Shown here: one piece after another, positions 36,218 through 45,153 of the stretch | Layout: each line of letters begins with the position of its first letter | How positions within the stretch are numbered: position 1 is the first letter of the stretch | Assembly: GCF_017303295.1 (NCBI RefSeq) | Contig: NZ_JAFKOK010000008.1 | Location: 1-64,000 of the forward strand | DNA: 64,000 nucleotides | From: Rhodobacter sp. NTK016B | GTDB lineage: Bacteria; Pseudomonadota; Alphaproteobacteria; Rhodobacterales; Rhodobacteraceae | Reading direction: 5' to 3' | Notes under the pieces: model-generated | Told to the model about the DNA's origin: nothing | Databases searched by the model: none | The model's input: the letters and a program-made list of their open reading frames with translations, nothing else | Translations under genes and position numbers: made by a program

Positions 36218-36781
36218 GTGTCCCACGCAGAAGAGCACGAAGGCACCCGCCGCGATTTCCTGTATTACGCGACGGCCGGTGCCGGTGTCGTTGCCACAGG
36301 CGCGGCTGTCTGGCCGCTTGTGAACCAGATGAATCCCTCGGCCGATGTGCAGGCCCTGTCGTCGATCTTCGTCGACATCAGCGGTGTCGCGGTCGGCACG
36401 CAGCTGACGGTGAACTTCCTCGGCAAGCCCGTGTTCATCCGCCACCGGACACAGGAAGAGATCGACGCCGCGCGCGCCGTCGAGCTGTCGGATCTGATCG
36501 ACCAGAACGCCGAGAACCCGAACCTGCCCGCAGGCTCGCCCGCCACGGACGAGAACCGCGCGATTGCCGGCAAGGAAGAATGGCTGATCATGACCGGCGT
36601 GTGTACGCACCTCGGTTGCGTGCCGCTGGGCAATGGCTCGGGCGATTTCGGCGGCTGGTTCTGCCCGTGCCACGGGTCGCACTACGACACCGCGGGCCGT
36701 ATCCGCCGTGGTCCGGCGCCGCAGAACCTGCATATTCCGATCGTCAGCTTCGTCGACGACACCACCATCCAGCTCGGCTAA
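36218..36781 (+). CDS. petA: Ubiquinol-cytochrome c reductase, Rieske iron-sulfur subunit
   Basis: A 187-residue Rieske protein of the cytochrome bc1 complex. The twin-arginine-like [12 protein letters not shown] followed by a single anchor helix leads to the periplasmic domain, where CTHLGC and CPCHGSHYD bind the 2Fe-2S cluster through two Cys and two His. The start is a GTG at 36218; the nearby ATG at 36204 is out of frame. It takes electrons from ubiquinol bound to PetB and passes them to PetC. It is the first gene of petABC. Confidence 0.97.
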   Translation: MSHAEEHEGTRRDFLYYATAGAGVVATGAAVWPLVNQMNPSADVQALSSIFVDISGVAVGTQLTVNFLGKPVFIRHRTQEEIDAARAVELSDLIDQNAENPNLPAGSPATDENRAIAGKEEWLIMTGVCTHLGCVPLGNGSGDFGGWFCPCHGSHYDTAGRIRRGPAPQNLHIPIVSFVDDTTIQLG

Positions 36782-36796
36782 GGGAGAGACAGAAGC

Positions 36797-38140
36797 ATGT
36801 CCGGAATTCCCCACGACCATTACGAGCCCAAGACCGGTGCGGAGAAGTGGCTTAACCGCCGCCTGCCGATCGTCGGGCTTCTCTACGACACCCTGATGAT
36901 CCCCACGCCGAAGAACCTGAACTGGTGGTGGATCTGGGGCATCGTCCTTGCTTTCTGCCTGGCGCTGCAGATCGTCACCGGCATCGTGCTGGTGATGCAC
37001 TACACGCCGCATGCCGACATGGCCTTCCGTTCGGTCGAGCACATCATGCGCGACGTGAACGGCGGCTACATGCTGCGCTATCTGCACGCCAACGGCGCTT
37101 CGCTGTTCTTCTTCGCCGTCTACATCCACATCTTCCGCGGCCTCTACTACGGTAGCTACAAGACCCCGCGCGAAGTGACCTGGATCGTCGGCATGCTGAT
37201 CTACCTGCTGATGATGGCCACGGGCTTCATGGGCTACGTGCTGCCGTGGGGTCAGATGTCGTTCTGGGGCGCCACCGTGATCACCGGCCTGTTCGGCGCG
37301 ATCCCGGGTATCGGCGAACCGATCCAGCAATGGCTGCTGGGCGGACCGGCGGTCGGCAACGCCACGCTGAACCGCTTCTTCTCGCTGCACTACCTGCTGC
37401 CCTTCGTCATTGCGGGTCTTGTGATCGTCCACATCTGGGCCTTCCACACCACCGGCAACAACAACCCGACGGGCGTCGAAGTGCGTCGCGGCTCGAAGGA
37501 AGAAGCTGAGAAGGACACCCTGCCCTTCTGGCCGTACTTCGTGATCAAGGACCTGTTCGCGCTGGTCGTTGTGCTGCTGGTGTTCTGGGCGATCGTCGCC
37601 TTCATGCCGAACTTCCTGGGCCACCCCGACAACTACGTCATGGCCAACCCGCTTTCGACGCCGGCGCATATCGTCCCGGAATGGTACTTCCTGCCGTTCT
37701 ACGCGATCCTGCGCGCCTTCACCGCCGATGTCTGGGTCGTGATGTTCGCCAACTGGATCTCGTTCGGCATCATCGACGCCAAGTTCTTCGGCGTGCTGGC
37801 GATGTTCGGCGCGATCGCGGTCATGGCTCTGACGCCGTGGCTGGACACCTCGTCGGTGCGCTCGGGCCGCTATCGTCCGATGTTCAAGTCGTTCTTCTGG
37901 CTGCTGGTGATCGACTTTGTCGTGCTGATGTGGGCCGGTGCCATGCCCGCCGAACCGCCCTACTCGACGATCTCGCTGATCGGTGCGACCTACTGGTTCG
38001 CCTACTTCCTGGTGGTTCTGCCGCTTCTGGGCGTGCTTGAGCGTCCGAAGACCCCGCCGGCGACCATCGAGCAGGACTTCAAGTCGCATCTCAAAGCCAA
38101 GAAGTCGGGCCCCGCGCCTGAACAGATCCCGGCCGAGTGA
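36797..38140 (+). CDS. petB: Cytochrome b of the bc1 complex
   Basis: A 447-residue integral membrane protein with about eight to nine helices. The four haem-ligand histidines lie in [20 protein letters not shown] and [20 protein letters not shown], and the quinol-oxidising Qo site motif PEWYFLPFY is present. [19 protein letters not shown] is another family signature. AAGGGAG is at the start. The C-terminal 35 residues extend into the cytoplasm. It follows petA by 15 bases. Confidence 0.98.
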   Translation: MSGIPHDHYEPKTGAEKWLNRRLPIVGLLYDTLMIPTPKNLNWWWIWGIVLAFCLALQIVTGIVLVMHYTPHADMAFRSVEHIMRDVNGGYMLRYLHANGASLFFFAVYIHIFRGLYYGSYKTPREVTWIVGMLIYLLMMATGFMGYVLPWGQMSFWGATVITGLFGAIPGIGEPIQQWLLGGPAVGNATLNRFFSLHYLLPFVIAGLVIVHIWAFHTTGNNNPTGVEVRRGSKEEAEKDTLPFWPYFVIKDLFALVVVLLVFWAIVAFMPNFLGHPDNYVMANPLSTPAHIVPEWYFLPFYAILRAFTADVWVVMFANWISFGIIDAKFFGVLAMFGAIAVMALTPWLDTSSVRSGRYRPMFKSFFWLLVIDFVVLMWAGAMPAEPPYSTISLIGATYWFAYFLVVLPLLGVLERPKTPPATIEQDFKSHLKAKKSGPAPEQIPAE

Positions 38141-38162
38141 TCGAAAGGAAAAGGTGATACCC

Positions 38163-38948
38163 ATGTTCCGCAAACTACTCCTTTCGACCCTGGCGGTCCT
38201 CTCGCTCGGCAGCGCTCCGGCGCTGGCGGCGGGCGAAGGTGGCCATGTCCACGACTTCGCCTTCTCGTTCGAGGGTCCGTTCGGCACCTATGACCGCGCG
38301 CAGCTTCAGCGCGGCCTGCAGGTCTACAACGAGGTCTGTTCGGCCTGTCACGGCCTGACCATGGTCGCGTTCCGTTCGCTGTCGGACGAAACCGGCCCGG
38401 CGGTCGAGGGCGACACGCTTCGCGCCTTCGCCGCCGAGCATGAAGTCGAGGACGGCGAGGGCGGTTACCGCGCCGCTGAACTGACCGACCACTTCCCCGG
38501 CTCGTCGCTGGAAAACGCGCCGGACCTGAGCCTGATGGCCAAGGCCCGCGCCGGTTTCCACGGCCCCTATGGTCTGGGCATCAACCAGCTCATCCACGGG
38601 ATGGGTGGCCCGGAATACATCGCGTCGTTCCTGACCGGCTTCACCGGCGAGGAAACCGAGATGGCGGGCGCGCTGTTCTACGAGAACGAAGCGTTCGGCG
38701 GCAATGTCGCCATGCCCCCGGTCCTGTTCGAGGATCTGGTCGAGTATTCGGACGGCACCCCGGCCACCGAAGAGCAGATGGCGCAGGACGTCGCGGCATT
38801 CCTGATGTGGGCGGCCGAGCCGCACCTGCCGCAGCGCAAGATGTGGGGCTTCATCGGCGTGCTGTTCCTCGCCATGCTGGCCTCGCTGCTGTACCTGACC
38901 AACAAGCGCCTCTGGGCGCCGATCAAGAACCAGGCCAAGCAGGGCTGA
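38163..38948 (+). CDS. petC: Cytochrome c1 of the bc1 complex
   Basis: A 261-residue protein with a cleavable signal ([18 protein letters not shown]), the haem-c site CSACHG near 58-63, a methionine-containing segment for the sixth ligand, and one C-terminal anchor helix ([20 protein letters not shown]). It hands electrons from PetA to cytochrome c. AAAGGAAAAGG precedes the ATG. It is the last gene of petABC and is followed by a terminator. Confidence 0.97.
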   Translation: MFRKLLLSTLAVLSLGSAPALAAGEGGHVHDFAFSFEGPFGTYDRAQLQRGLQVYNEVCSACHGLTMVAFRSLSDETGPAVEGDTLRAFAAEHEVEDGEGGYRAAELTDHFPGSSLENAPDLSLMAKARAGFHGPYGLGINQLIHGMGGPEYIASFLTGFTGEETEMAGALFYENEAFGGNVAMPPVLFEDLVEYSDGTPATEEQMAQDVAAFLMWAAEPHLPQRKMWGFIGVLFLAMLASLLYLTNKRLWAPIKNQAKQG

Positions 38949-38972
38949 GCCTCGTCGATCACAAATCTGTCG

Positions 38973-38998
38973 AAACGCGCCCTTCGGGGCGCGTTTTG
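38973..38998 (+). terminator. Intrinsic terminator after petABC
   Basis: AAACGCGCCC-TTCG-GGGCGCGTTT, a perfect 10-bp stem with a UUCG tetraloop, followed by T. It ends 25 bases after the petC stop. Confidence 0.85.
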
Positions 38999-39073
38999 CG
39001 TTTGGCGGTCTGGAAACGACAATTTCCCGCCGCTAGGGTTTCGGCGCCCGATTTCAGCCGAGACGTTGTTACC

Positions 39074-39610
39074 ATGGTTCGAACCGCTTTCCTTGCCCTG
39101 CTGCCGCTTCTGACCCTTGCCGCCGCCCTGCCCGCGCAGGCGCAGTGGATCGCCGCCGGGCGCTGGGGCGACGAGACGGGCTTTCGCTACGTGCAGCCCG
39201 GTCGCTGGATGGTGCTGGAGCGCGGTGGCCGGGTCGAGATGTCGGCCGAGGGCGACAACCATCTGGGCCGGCTGACGCTGTCTTGCGACGCCGGCAATCC
39301 GCGCGGGCGCATGATCTTCGACGCCTATCGCGGACCGGGGCTGGCGGAATCGGTGCTGTCACCCGAACAGCCGGGCCGCGAGTCGGTGACGCTGCTGATC
39401 GACGGACAGCCCTTTTCAGGCACGTTCGAATACCGCCCCAACGACCGCTATTGGCTGGCCGATGGCGGATTGACGCCCGAATTCCTCGACGCGCTGGCGG
39501 GCGGTCTGGGCATGGAGATGCGCGACAGTTCCGGCGAAAGCGTCACCCGCTTCCGCCTGTCGGGCACCGGCGCGGCCCGGGCGACCGTCGCACGGCTCTG
39601 CGGGATCTAG
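39074..39610 (+). CDS. Exported protein of unknown function
   Basis: A 178-residue protein with a clear signal peptide (FLALLPLLTLAAALPAQA, cleavage near residue 23) and a beta-rich mature part (GRWMVLERGGRVEMSA, RLTLSCDAG). Two cysteines, one at CDAG and one near the end (RLCGI), could form a disulfide. I recognise no family with certainty. It lies between petABC and the thiamine transporter, converging on thiQ with a four-base overlap of the stops. Codon use looks like its neighbours. Confidence 0.7.
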   Translation: MVRTAFLALLPLLTLAAALPAQAQWIAAGRWGDETGFRYVQPGRWMVLERGGRVEMSAEGDNHLGRLTLSCDAGNPRGRMIFDAYRGPGLAESVLSPEQPGRESVTLLIDGQPFSGTFEYRPNDRYWLADGGLTPEFLDALAGGLGMEMRDSSGESVTRFRLSGTGAARATVARLCGI

Positions 39611-40299
39611 CCCAGATACGCTTTCAGAGCGGGCGGCGGATCGGCCAGCAAAGCCTCGGTCGGCGCGGGCGGATGCGCCACGCCATCGGCCACGAGCAGG
39701 ATAGAGTCGCACAGCCGGCGCGCGTCCTCGGGGTCATGGGTGATCATCAGCACCGTCGCGCCCGTCTCGTCCGCGATACGCGCGACAAGGTCCAGCATCT
39801 GCCGCTTCAACGCCGGACCCAGCGCGGCGAAGGGTTCGTCGAGCAAGATCACAGGACGCGCGCGCAGCAGAACCCGCGCAAGCCCCGCGCGGCTGATCTG
39901 CCCGCCCGAAAGCTGACCGGGTTTGCGGGCCTCCAGCCCGTCGAGCCCGGTTTCAGCCAGCGCCTGCTTCACCGCCCCACGTTGATCGGGCTTCAGCCGA
40001 AGATTGGGATCGGCGCCCAGCGCGACGTTGTCGAACACGCTCAGATGCGGCAGCAGGTTGTTATCCTGAAACAGGATGGAAAGCGGGCGCTTGGCCGGGG
40101 CAAGCGTGTCGATGCGGGTCCCGTCCCACAGCACCTGCCCGGAACGGAGCGGCACGAAACCCGCCACCGCGCCGATCAGCGTGGATTTCCCCGCGCCTGA
40201 CGGCCCCATCACCGCCACCCGCGCGCCGTCGGCGACGCTCAGATCCGCTTGCAGCCGGAAGCTGCCCAGCGTGATGTCGGTGTTCTCAAGCCTCAGCAT
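39607..40299 (-). CDS. thiQ: Thiamine ABC transporter, ATP-binding protein
   Basis: A 230-residue ABC ATPase with Walker A GPSGAGKST near 32-40, the Q-loop in LFQDNNLLPHLSVFDNVALG (a ThiQ-type sequence), signature LSGGQISRAGLA (slightly changed from LSGGQ(R/Q)) and Walker B PVILLDEPFAALG, then THDPEDARRL. It energises thiamine/TPP uptake with ThiP and ThiB. It overlaps thiP by 14 bases and is the last gene of thiBPQ under the TPP riboswitch. Confidence 0.93.
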   Translation of the reverse strand: MLRLENTDITLGSFRLQADLSVADGARVAVMGPSGAGKSTLIGAVAGFVPLRSGQVLWDGTRIDTLAPAKRPLSILFQDNNLLPHLSVFDNVALGADPNLRLKPDQRGAVKQALAETGLDGLEARKPGQLSGGQISRAGLARVLLRARPVILLDEPFAALGPALKRQMLDLVARIADETGATVLMITHDPEDARRLCDSILLVADGVAHPPAPTEALLADPPPALKAYLG

Positions 40300-41836
40300 G
40301 GCGGCCTCCGATCAGACGTTCGAGCGCGACGAAGGCGCCCAGCGACAGGCCCAGCAGCAGAACAGCCGCGCCCGAGGAATCGCCGCTGCGATAGGCGCCC
40401 AGAAGGCGGTGCATCTCCATCGGCAGGGTTTCAGAGCCCGTTTGCGCGAACAGCACGATGACCCCCAGATCGCCCAGCGACAGCGCCGCGCCCAGCCCCA
40501 GCGCGAAGCCCGCCGGGCGGCGCAGCCGTGGCCACAGAACCAGCCGCCAATGCGCCACCGGCCCAAGCCCGAGCGAGGCCGAAAGCCGGGCGAAATCGGC
40601 CTCGGCCCGGCGCGCGGCGGGAATGATCGCGCGCAGCACGAAGGGCAGCGCCATCGCCGCGTTGACCAGCGCGGTCACCGGCAGGGCAAGACGCTGCGGG
40701 TCGATCCACGGATTGACCATCAGGAACAACCCGGTACCGATCACGAGGGGCGAGGCCACGAGCGCCGAGGCGCCAAGGATCTCGGGCCAAGTGCGGCGCA
40801 AGGCGGCGGCGGTCAGAAGCGCCGCGAACACAGCCAGCAACAGAACCGAGGCCGAAGCCACCAGCAGCGAGCGCCCGGTCGCCCACCAGATCACCGGTGG
40901 CAGCCCGGCGACATAGGGCAGCCCGCGCAGGATCACCAGCGTCAAGGGCGCCAGCAGGAACAAAGCGGCAAGCCCGATCGCCGTGGCATCAAGCACGCGG
41001 ACCAGCCCGCCGGGCGGCGCGGGCGCGGGGCGGTCCATGCCCACGGCGCCGGTTTCCGGCAGGGCCAGCCGCGCAAGCAGCAAGAGTGCCGCCAGCCCCA
41101 CCCCGGCCTGCACCGCTGCCAGCAGCGCCGCGCGCCCAAGGTCGAAATCGAAACGGAAGGCCTGATAGATCGCCAGCTCCAGCGTCGTCGCGCGCGGCCC
41201 TCCGCCCAGCGTCAACGCCACCGCGAACGAGGTCAGGCAGATGAGAAACACCACCGCCAGCGTGCCGGGCACAATACGGGCCAGCATCGGCGCCTCGATC
41301 AGCCGGAACCGCGCCAGCCCGCCAAAGCCCAGAGCCGCCTGCAGGCGCAGATGCTCGGCCGGGATGCGTGCCCAGCCCTGCAACAACAGCCGGACCGAGA
41401 GCGGGAGGTTCAGGAAGACATGCGCCAGCACCACACCATGCAGCCCGTAGATCTGCAGCCGGGGCAGCCCGGCAAGGTCGAGCAGGTCGTTGAGAATCCC
41501 GTTGCGTCCCAAGAGCGCCAGCAAACCCACGACTGCCACCAGAACCGGCAGGATGAAGGGCGCGCCCATCAGCACGATCAGCGCGCGGCGCCCGGCGAAG
41601 CGACGCCGCGCCAGCGCGCGGGCGACGGGGATCGCCAGCGCGACGGAGACCAGCGCCGACAGGGCCGCCTGCCAAAGCGTGAAGCGCAGCGCGGCCCAGT
41701 CAGCGGCGCCCCAGCCGGTGCTATGCTCGGCGCGCAGTGCAACGGCGACCAGCGCGCCGAAATTCAGCGCAAGAAGAAGCGCCGCCACAAGGGCGGCGCC
41801 GGTCTTCATCCACAGGGGCTCAGCGTGCCAGCGCAT
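40286..41836 (-). CDS. thiP: Thiamine ABC transporter, permease
   Basis: A 516-residue permease with roughly twelve membrane helices in two similar halves, as in ThiP and iron permeases. Each half ends in a BPD-type coupling loop (the EAA-like segments near PAEHLRLQAALGFGGLARF and AEADFARLSASLGLG). I start at MRWHAEPLW (41836), overlapping the thiB stop by 17 bases; MKTGAALVA at 41809 is an alternative. It is the middle gene of thiBPQ. Confidence 0.92.
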   Translation of the reverse strand: MRWHAEPLWMKTGAALVAALLLALNFGALVAVALRAEHSTGWGAADWAALRFTLWQAALSALVSVALAIPVARALARRRFAGRRALIVLMGAPFILPVLVAVVGLLALLGRNGILNDLLDLAGLPRLQIYGLHGVVLAHVFLNLPLSVRLLLQGWARIPAEHLRLQAALGFGGLARFRLIEAPMLARIVPGTLAVVFLICLTSFAVALTLGGGPRATTLELAIYQAFRFDFDLGRAALLAAVQAGVGLAALLLLARLALPETGAVGMDRPAPAPPGGLVRVLDATAIGLAALFLLAPLTLVILRGLPYVAGLPPVIWWATGRSLLVASASVLLLAVFAALLTAAALRRTWPEILGASALVASPLVIGTGLFLMVNPWIDPQRLALPVTALVNAAMALPFVLRAIIPAARRAEADFARLSASLGLGPVAHWRLVLWPRLRRPAGFALGLGAALSLGDLGVIVLFAQTGSETLPMEMHRLLGAYRSGDSSGAAVLLLGLSLGAFVALERLIGGRHAEA

Positions 41837-42833
41837 CCCGCCACACATCAAGCGCCGCATCGCGCCGCGCCTGTGCCTCGTCCGCCGGGAAAAGCAGCGA
41901 GGTTTCGGGACGGATCAGACCCTGGAACCCTTCGGCGAGGCCCGCGTCGGGCATCACGGACGGGTACATCCAGTTGGTTTCGGGGATGATCGACTGGAAC
42001 GTGTCCGAGGTCACGAATTCCATGAACTGCGCGGCCAGGTCCGGCTGGTCGGTATTGGCGACGATGCCCGCGACCTCGACCTGCATGTAATGGCCTTCCT
42101 CGAACAGGGCCGCGGCCTTGGTCTCATCGTCCTCGGCGATGATGTGATAGGCGGGCGAGGTGGTGTAGCTCAGCACCATATCGGCCTCGCCTTCAAGGAA
42201 CAGGCCATAAGCCTCGGACCAGCCGGGGGTGACGGTGAGGATGCGCGGCGCCAGCCCTTCCCAGATCGCCGGGGCTTCATCGCCATAGGCCGCCTCGACC
42301 CACATCAACAGGCCAAGCCCCGGCGTGGAGGAGCGCGGATCCTGAATCACCACGCTCAGGTCGCTGTCGATCAGCTCGGCGAAGCTGGCGGGCGGGGTGT
42401 CGATGCGGGTGGTGTCGTAGACGAAAGCGAACCAGCTCCAGTCGAAGGGGATGAAATGCGCGTCATCCCACGCGATCGGCAGGTCGAGATCGGGCGAAAG
42501 TCCGTGTTCCGCGATCAGCCCCGCGTCCAGCGCGGCGGCGGTCAGGTTGGTGTCGAGACCGACCACGACGTCGGCTTCGGTCCGGTCGCCGGTCAGCATC
42601 AGCCGCGCCAGCATCGCCGCGCCGTCGCCCGCCGATTCGAAGACCAGATCGCAGCCGCAGGTCTCTTCGAACGCGGCTTCGATCTGCGGGCCGGGGCCCC
42701 ATTCGGCGGTGAAGCTGTCATAGGTCAGCACGCGCAATTCCGGCGTCTGCGCCGACGCGGCGAGCGGAAGCGTGGCGGGGACGGCAAGGCACAAGGCCGA
42801 AAGCAGTCCCGTGGCAAGGGTCGGATTGGTCAT
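41820..42833 (-). CDS. thiB: Thiamine-binding periplasmic protein
   Basis: A 337-residue solute-binding protein. It has a signal peptide (LLSALCLAVPATLPLAASA, cleavage near 28), then the ThiB opening LRVLTYDSFTAEWGPGPQIE, and later PFDWSWFAFVYDTT and FLEGEADMVLSYTTSPAYH, aromatic-rich stretches that hold the thiamine ring in relatives. GGAGG precedes the ATG, and the TPP riboswitch lies just upstream. It delivers thiamine or TPP to ThiP. Confidence 0.95.
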   Translation of the reverse strand: MTNPTLATGLLSALCLAVPATLPLAASAQTPELRVLTYDSFTAEWGPGPQIEAAFEETCGCDLVFESAGDGAAMLARLMLTGDRTEADVVVGLDTNLTAAALDAGLIAEHGLSPDLDLPIAWDDAHFIPFDWSWFAFVYDTTRIDTPPASFAELIDSDLSVVIQDPRSSTPGLGLLMWVEAAYGDEAPAIWEGLAPRILTVTPGWSEAYGLFLEGEADMVLSYTTSPAYHIIAEDDETKAAALFEEGHYMQVEVAGIVANTDQPDLAAQFMEFVTSDTFQSIIPETNWMYPSVMPDAGLAEGFQGLIRPETSLLFPADEAQARRDAALDVWRDALAR

Positions 42834-42883
42834 GGTCTATCCTCCATTGCGACGGGCGGGGTCGGGGTGAGGAAAAACCTGTC

Positions 42884-42973
42884 ACCTTCCCTCCGCCGGT
42901 CTTAACCGGTTCAGGTTCAACGGGTCCGCGGCCGTGCCACATCTCAGCCAGCGTTCGCCGGCCCCCCGAGGTA
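42884..42973 (-). promoter_or_regulatory. TPP riboswitch (THI element) controlling thiBPQ
   Basis: Read on the minus strand, the classic THI-box parts appear in order: CCTCGGGGGGCC, then GGCTGAGATG, then ACCCGTTGAACCTGAACCGG, then GTTAAGACCGGCGGAGGGAA. CTGAGA and TGAACCTGA are the diagnostic conserved cores. It ends about 50 bases before the thiB ATG, close to its GGAGG, so it probably hides the ribosome site when TPP is bound. No other system fits this sequence. Confidence 0.96.
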
Positions 42974-42979
42974 CGCGGC

Positions 42980-43007
42980 AACATAACCCTTTGCACCGCG
43001 CCCGCAA
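42980..43007 (-). promoter_or_regulatory. Possible promoter of thiBPQ
   Basis: On the minus strand TTGCGG (43002-43007) and TATGTT (42980-42985) are 16 bases apart, just ahead of the riboswitch. The -35 match is weak. Confidence 0.35.
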
Positions 43008-43042
43008 GGGGGCACCATGGGGCCAGCCAAGGGAGGACTCTC

Positions 43043-43363
43043 ATGCCCATTGCCATTACCCCCGATTTCGACGGTCAGACCGTGATCTCGACCTTCGAGA
43101 TGACGCCGGGCACCTGCAGCGACGTTCTGGAGATGCTGACGGATGCCTATGACTCGGTAATCCAGCACCAGCCGGGCTTTCTGGGCGGCGCGATCCACGT
43201 GAACGACGCGCAGACCCGGATCAGCACCTATTCGCGCTGGGAGAAGCGCGGCGATTTTCAGGCCATGCTGCGCACGCCCGAAATGCGCGAGCGCAATCGC
43301 GCGATCTCGGCGCTGTGTTCGCGCTTCGAGCCGGTGATGTACGAGGTGGCGGCTGTGTTCTGA
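43043..43363 (+). CDS. Antibiotic biosynthesis monooxygenase (ABM)-domain protein
   Basis: A 106-residue protein with the small ferredoxin-like ABM fold: alternating strands and helices, VISTFEMTPG, HQPGFLGGAIHVNDAQTR and TYSRWEKRGDFQAMLR. Members include cofactor-free monooxygenases and haem-degrading enzymes, but the fold alone does not fix activity. AAGGGAGG is before the ATG. It is divergent from the thi riboswitch and may share the promoter region. Confidence 0.78.
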   Translation: MPIAITPDFDGQTVISTFEMTPGTCSDVLEMLTDAYDSVIQHQPGFLGGAIHVNDAQTRISTYSRWEKRGDFQAMLRTPEMRERNRAISALCSRFEPVMYEVAAVF

Positions 43364-43397
43364 ACATCCGGGCCGCCGCGCGGGTTCCAGTCGCGCG

Positions 43398-43425
43398 GGT
43401 GAGTATTTTCGGCAGAATGAAGGGG
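43398..43425 (+). repeat. Intergenic motif, family B copy 2
   Basis: GGTGAGTATTTTCGGCAGAA followed by TGAAGGGG. It lies between the convergent ABM and PhzF genes. Confidence 0.6.
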
Positions 43426-43436
43426 CGCGCGCGCGC

Positions 43437-44330
43437 TCAGGCCGGGGGCGGCGCGATGCGGCCTTCGGCGATTTTCACCGCGCTCCCGGCGACACGAACG
43501 GCCTGCAGCATGCCCTGCACGATTTCGGGCGTGACGAAGATCTGCGAGGGACGCCCCATCTCGACACCCTGATCGATGCGGATCGGCGTGGCGCCCTCGG
43601 GCAGCAATCCGCGGGCGTGAAGCTCGGCGGCGAAGATCGCGCTGGCCGAACCGGTGGCGGGGTCTTCGGGAATGCCGGCAGTGGGCGAAAACATCCGGGC
43701 GCGGTAGCCCTCGGGCGTTTTCACATAGCACCACGCGCTATCGACCCCGGCTTCGTCCATCAGCCGGGACCAATGCGGCTCGATCGGGCGCGCGGCTTGC
43801 AGCGTGGCGAGATCGGGCAGCGGGATGTACAGGAAGGTGGGTCCGCCCTGCCAGATCACCGGGGCGGCGTGCCCCTCGGTACCCAGCGTTTTGACGCCCA
43901 GCGCCGCTGCGCAAAGCGCCGGATCGGCCTTGCCGGGCGCGGCATGCGGTGTCACGGGCGCCGTGAATTCGGCGCTGACCGCGTTGCTCTTGCGGGTGAT
44001 GGTGACCGGGACAAGGCCCGCTTCTTCCTCGAGCACCAGCTGCGCGGTGGCATCCGGCCCCGGTTCGGCCAGACCAGACAGGGCGATTGCGCAACCAATC
44101 GTCGGATGACCGGCAAAGGGGATCTCGGCGGTGGGAAAGAAGATCCGCACGCGCGCCCGGTGCGCCGGGTCACGCGGTGGCAGGGTGAAGATGGTTTCCG
44201 ACAGGTTGAATTCGCGCGCGATGGTTTGCATCTGCGCCACGGTCAGATCGCCCGCGTCGTGGACGATAGCCAGCGGATTGCCGGAAAACGGCGTGCGGGT
44301 GAAGACATCCCAGGTTTCGAAATTCAGCAT
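43437..44330 (-). CDS. PhzF-family isomerase/epimerase-like protein
   Basis: A 297-residue two-domain protein of the diaminopimelate-epimerase fold. The N-terminal half has TPFSGNPLAIVHDA, FNLSETIF (with the catalytic Glu) and PFAGHPTIG; the C-terminal half has MFSPTAGIPEDPATGSAS. PhzF itself isomerises dihydroanthranilate in phenazine synthesis, but there are no phenazine genes here, so the substrate is unknown. The ATG at 44330 begins the homologous part; the frame extends upstream without support. Confidence 0.87.
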   Translation of the reverse strand: MLNFETWDVFTRTPFSGNPLAIVHDAGDLTVAQMQTIAREFNLSETIFTLPPRDPAHRARVRIFFPTAEIPFAGHPTIGCAIALSGLAEPGPDATAQLVLEEEAGLVPVTITRKSNAVSAEFTAPVTPHAAPGKADPALCAAALGVKTLGTEGHAAPVIWQGGPTFLYIPLPDLATLQAARPIEPHWSRLMDEAGVDSAWCYVKTPEGYRARMFSPTAGIPEDPATGSASAIFAAELHARGLLPEGATPIRIDQGVEMGRPSQIFVTPEIVQGMLQAVRVAGSAVKIAEGRIAPPPA

Positions 44331-44412
44331 GACGCGGCGGGCCTCTCTGTTCGCGTTCCCCGAGTGGTAACCCGGAAGCGGCGCACTGCGGAAGGGGCGC
44401 ATGCGCGCAGCG

Positions 44413-44440
44413 AAAAGGGCGCGCCCTTGCAGGCACGCCC
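44413..44440 (-). terminator. Terminator after hsp20
   Basis: On the minus strand GGGCGTGCC pairs with GGCGCGCCC (one G-U pair) around a six-base loop, followed by TTTT. It lies 50 bases after the hsp20 stop. Confidence 0.75.
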
Positions 44441-44490
44441 TCCTTCACGCTTCGGCAGCGGAGACCTCGGAGCCGCCGAGGCGTCAACTT

Positions 44491-44955
44491 TTACGCCGCG
44501 GAGGCATCGACCAGTTGCTCGCCCGAATGCGCGCTGGCGATTTCGATCCGGCGCGGCTTGAGCGCTTCGGGGATCTCGCGCACGAGATCGATATGCAGCA
44601 TGCCGTCGGCATGGGTCGCGCCCGAGACGCGGACATGGTCGGCAAGGTGGAAGCGGCGCTCGAAGGCGCGGGTGGCGATGCCACGATGCAGATAGCTGCG
44701 CTGCTCGTCCTTGTCCTCGCCTTTGCGGCCCGAGATGGTCAGGCCGTTTTCCTTCATCTCGACGTTCAGCTCATCGGCGCTGAAACCGGCAACCGCGACC
44801 GAGATGCGATAGGCATTCTCGTCGGTCTTTTCGATGTTGTAGGGCGGGTAGGTCGGCTGCACGGGTTCGGCAGCGAGAACGCGATCCATCAGGTCGGCCA
44901 TCCGGTCGAAACCAACCGAGGCGCGGAACAGCGGGGTCGGGTCAAACGTACGCAT
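44491..44955 (-). CDS. Small heat-shock protein Hsp20 (IbpA-like)
   Basis: A 154-residue alpha-crystallin-domain chaperone that holds unfolding proteins. The N-terminus MRTFDPTPLFRASVGFDR is the IbpA-type start; PPYNIEKTDENAYRISVAVAG and ISGRKGEDK mark the crystallin domain, ending with the RRIEIAS strand and an IXI-like tail lacking a clear IXI. GAAGG nine bases before the ATG at 44955 sets the start; an ATG nine bases earlier overlaps that site. Upstream is a repeated GATAAGCG. Confidence 0.93.
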   Translation of the reverse strand: MRTFDPTPLFRASVGFDRMADLMDRVLAAEPVQPTYPPYNIEKTDENAYRISVAVAGFSADELNVEMKENGLTISGRKGEDKDEQRSYLHRGIATRAFERRFHLADHVRVSGATHADGMLHIDLVREIPEALKPRRIEIASAHSGEQLVDASAA

Positions 44956-44969
44956 GTGAGTCATCCTTC

Positions 44970-45001
44970 GATAAGCGATGTCTGCTTTGATAAGCGTTAT
45001 C
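44970..45001. promoter_or_regulatory. Repeated GATAAGCG motif upstream of hsp20
   Basis: GATAAGCG occurs at 44970-44977 and 44989-44996, 19 bases apart; the second is part of GATAA-GCG-TTATC (44989-45001). A heat-shock or regulator site is plausible from position, but it does not match a motif I can name. Confidence 0.4.
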
Positions 45002-45153
45002 AGTGTTTTGCCCGCCGGATCATCCGGCCGGGCGGGGTACCGGGCCCCTGATGGGCGCCCGATGCAATGGATGTGGGAAGCCTTGAACGGGGTTTCAAGA
45101 CCCCCGATCACCGGCGACAAAAAGGGAGAAACGAGCCGGTCGAAGGGCGGATC

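Noticed and set aside
36185-38287. A 700-codon minus-strand frame opposite petA and petB
   Set aside because: Antisense to the unmistakable Rieske and cytochrome b genes; no domain.
40076-41989. A 637-codon plus-strand frame opposite thiQ and thiP
   Set aside because: Gln/Arg/His-rich composition typical of a shadow of membrane-protein codons.
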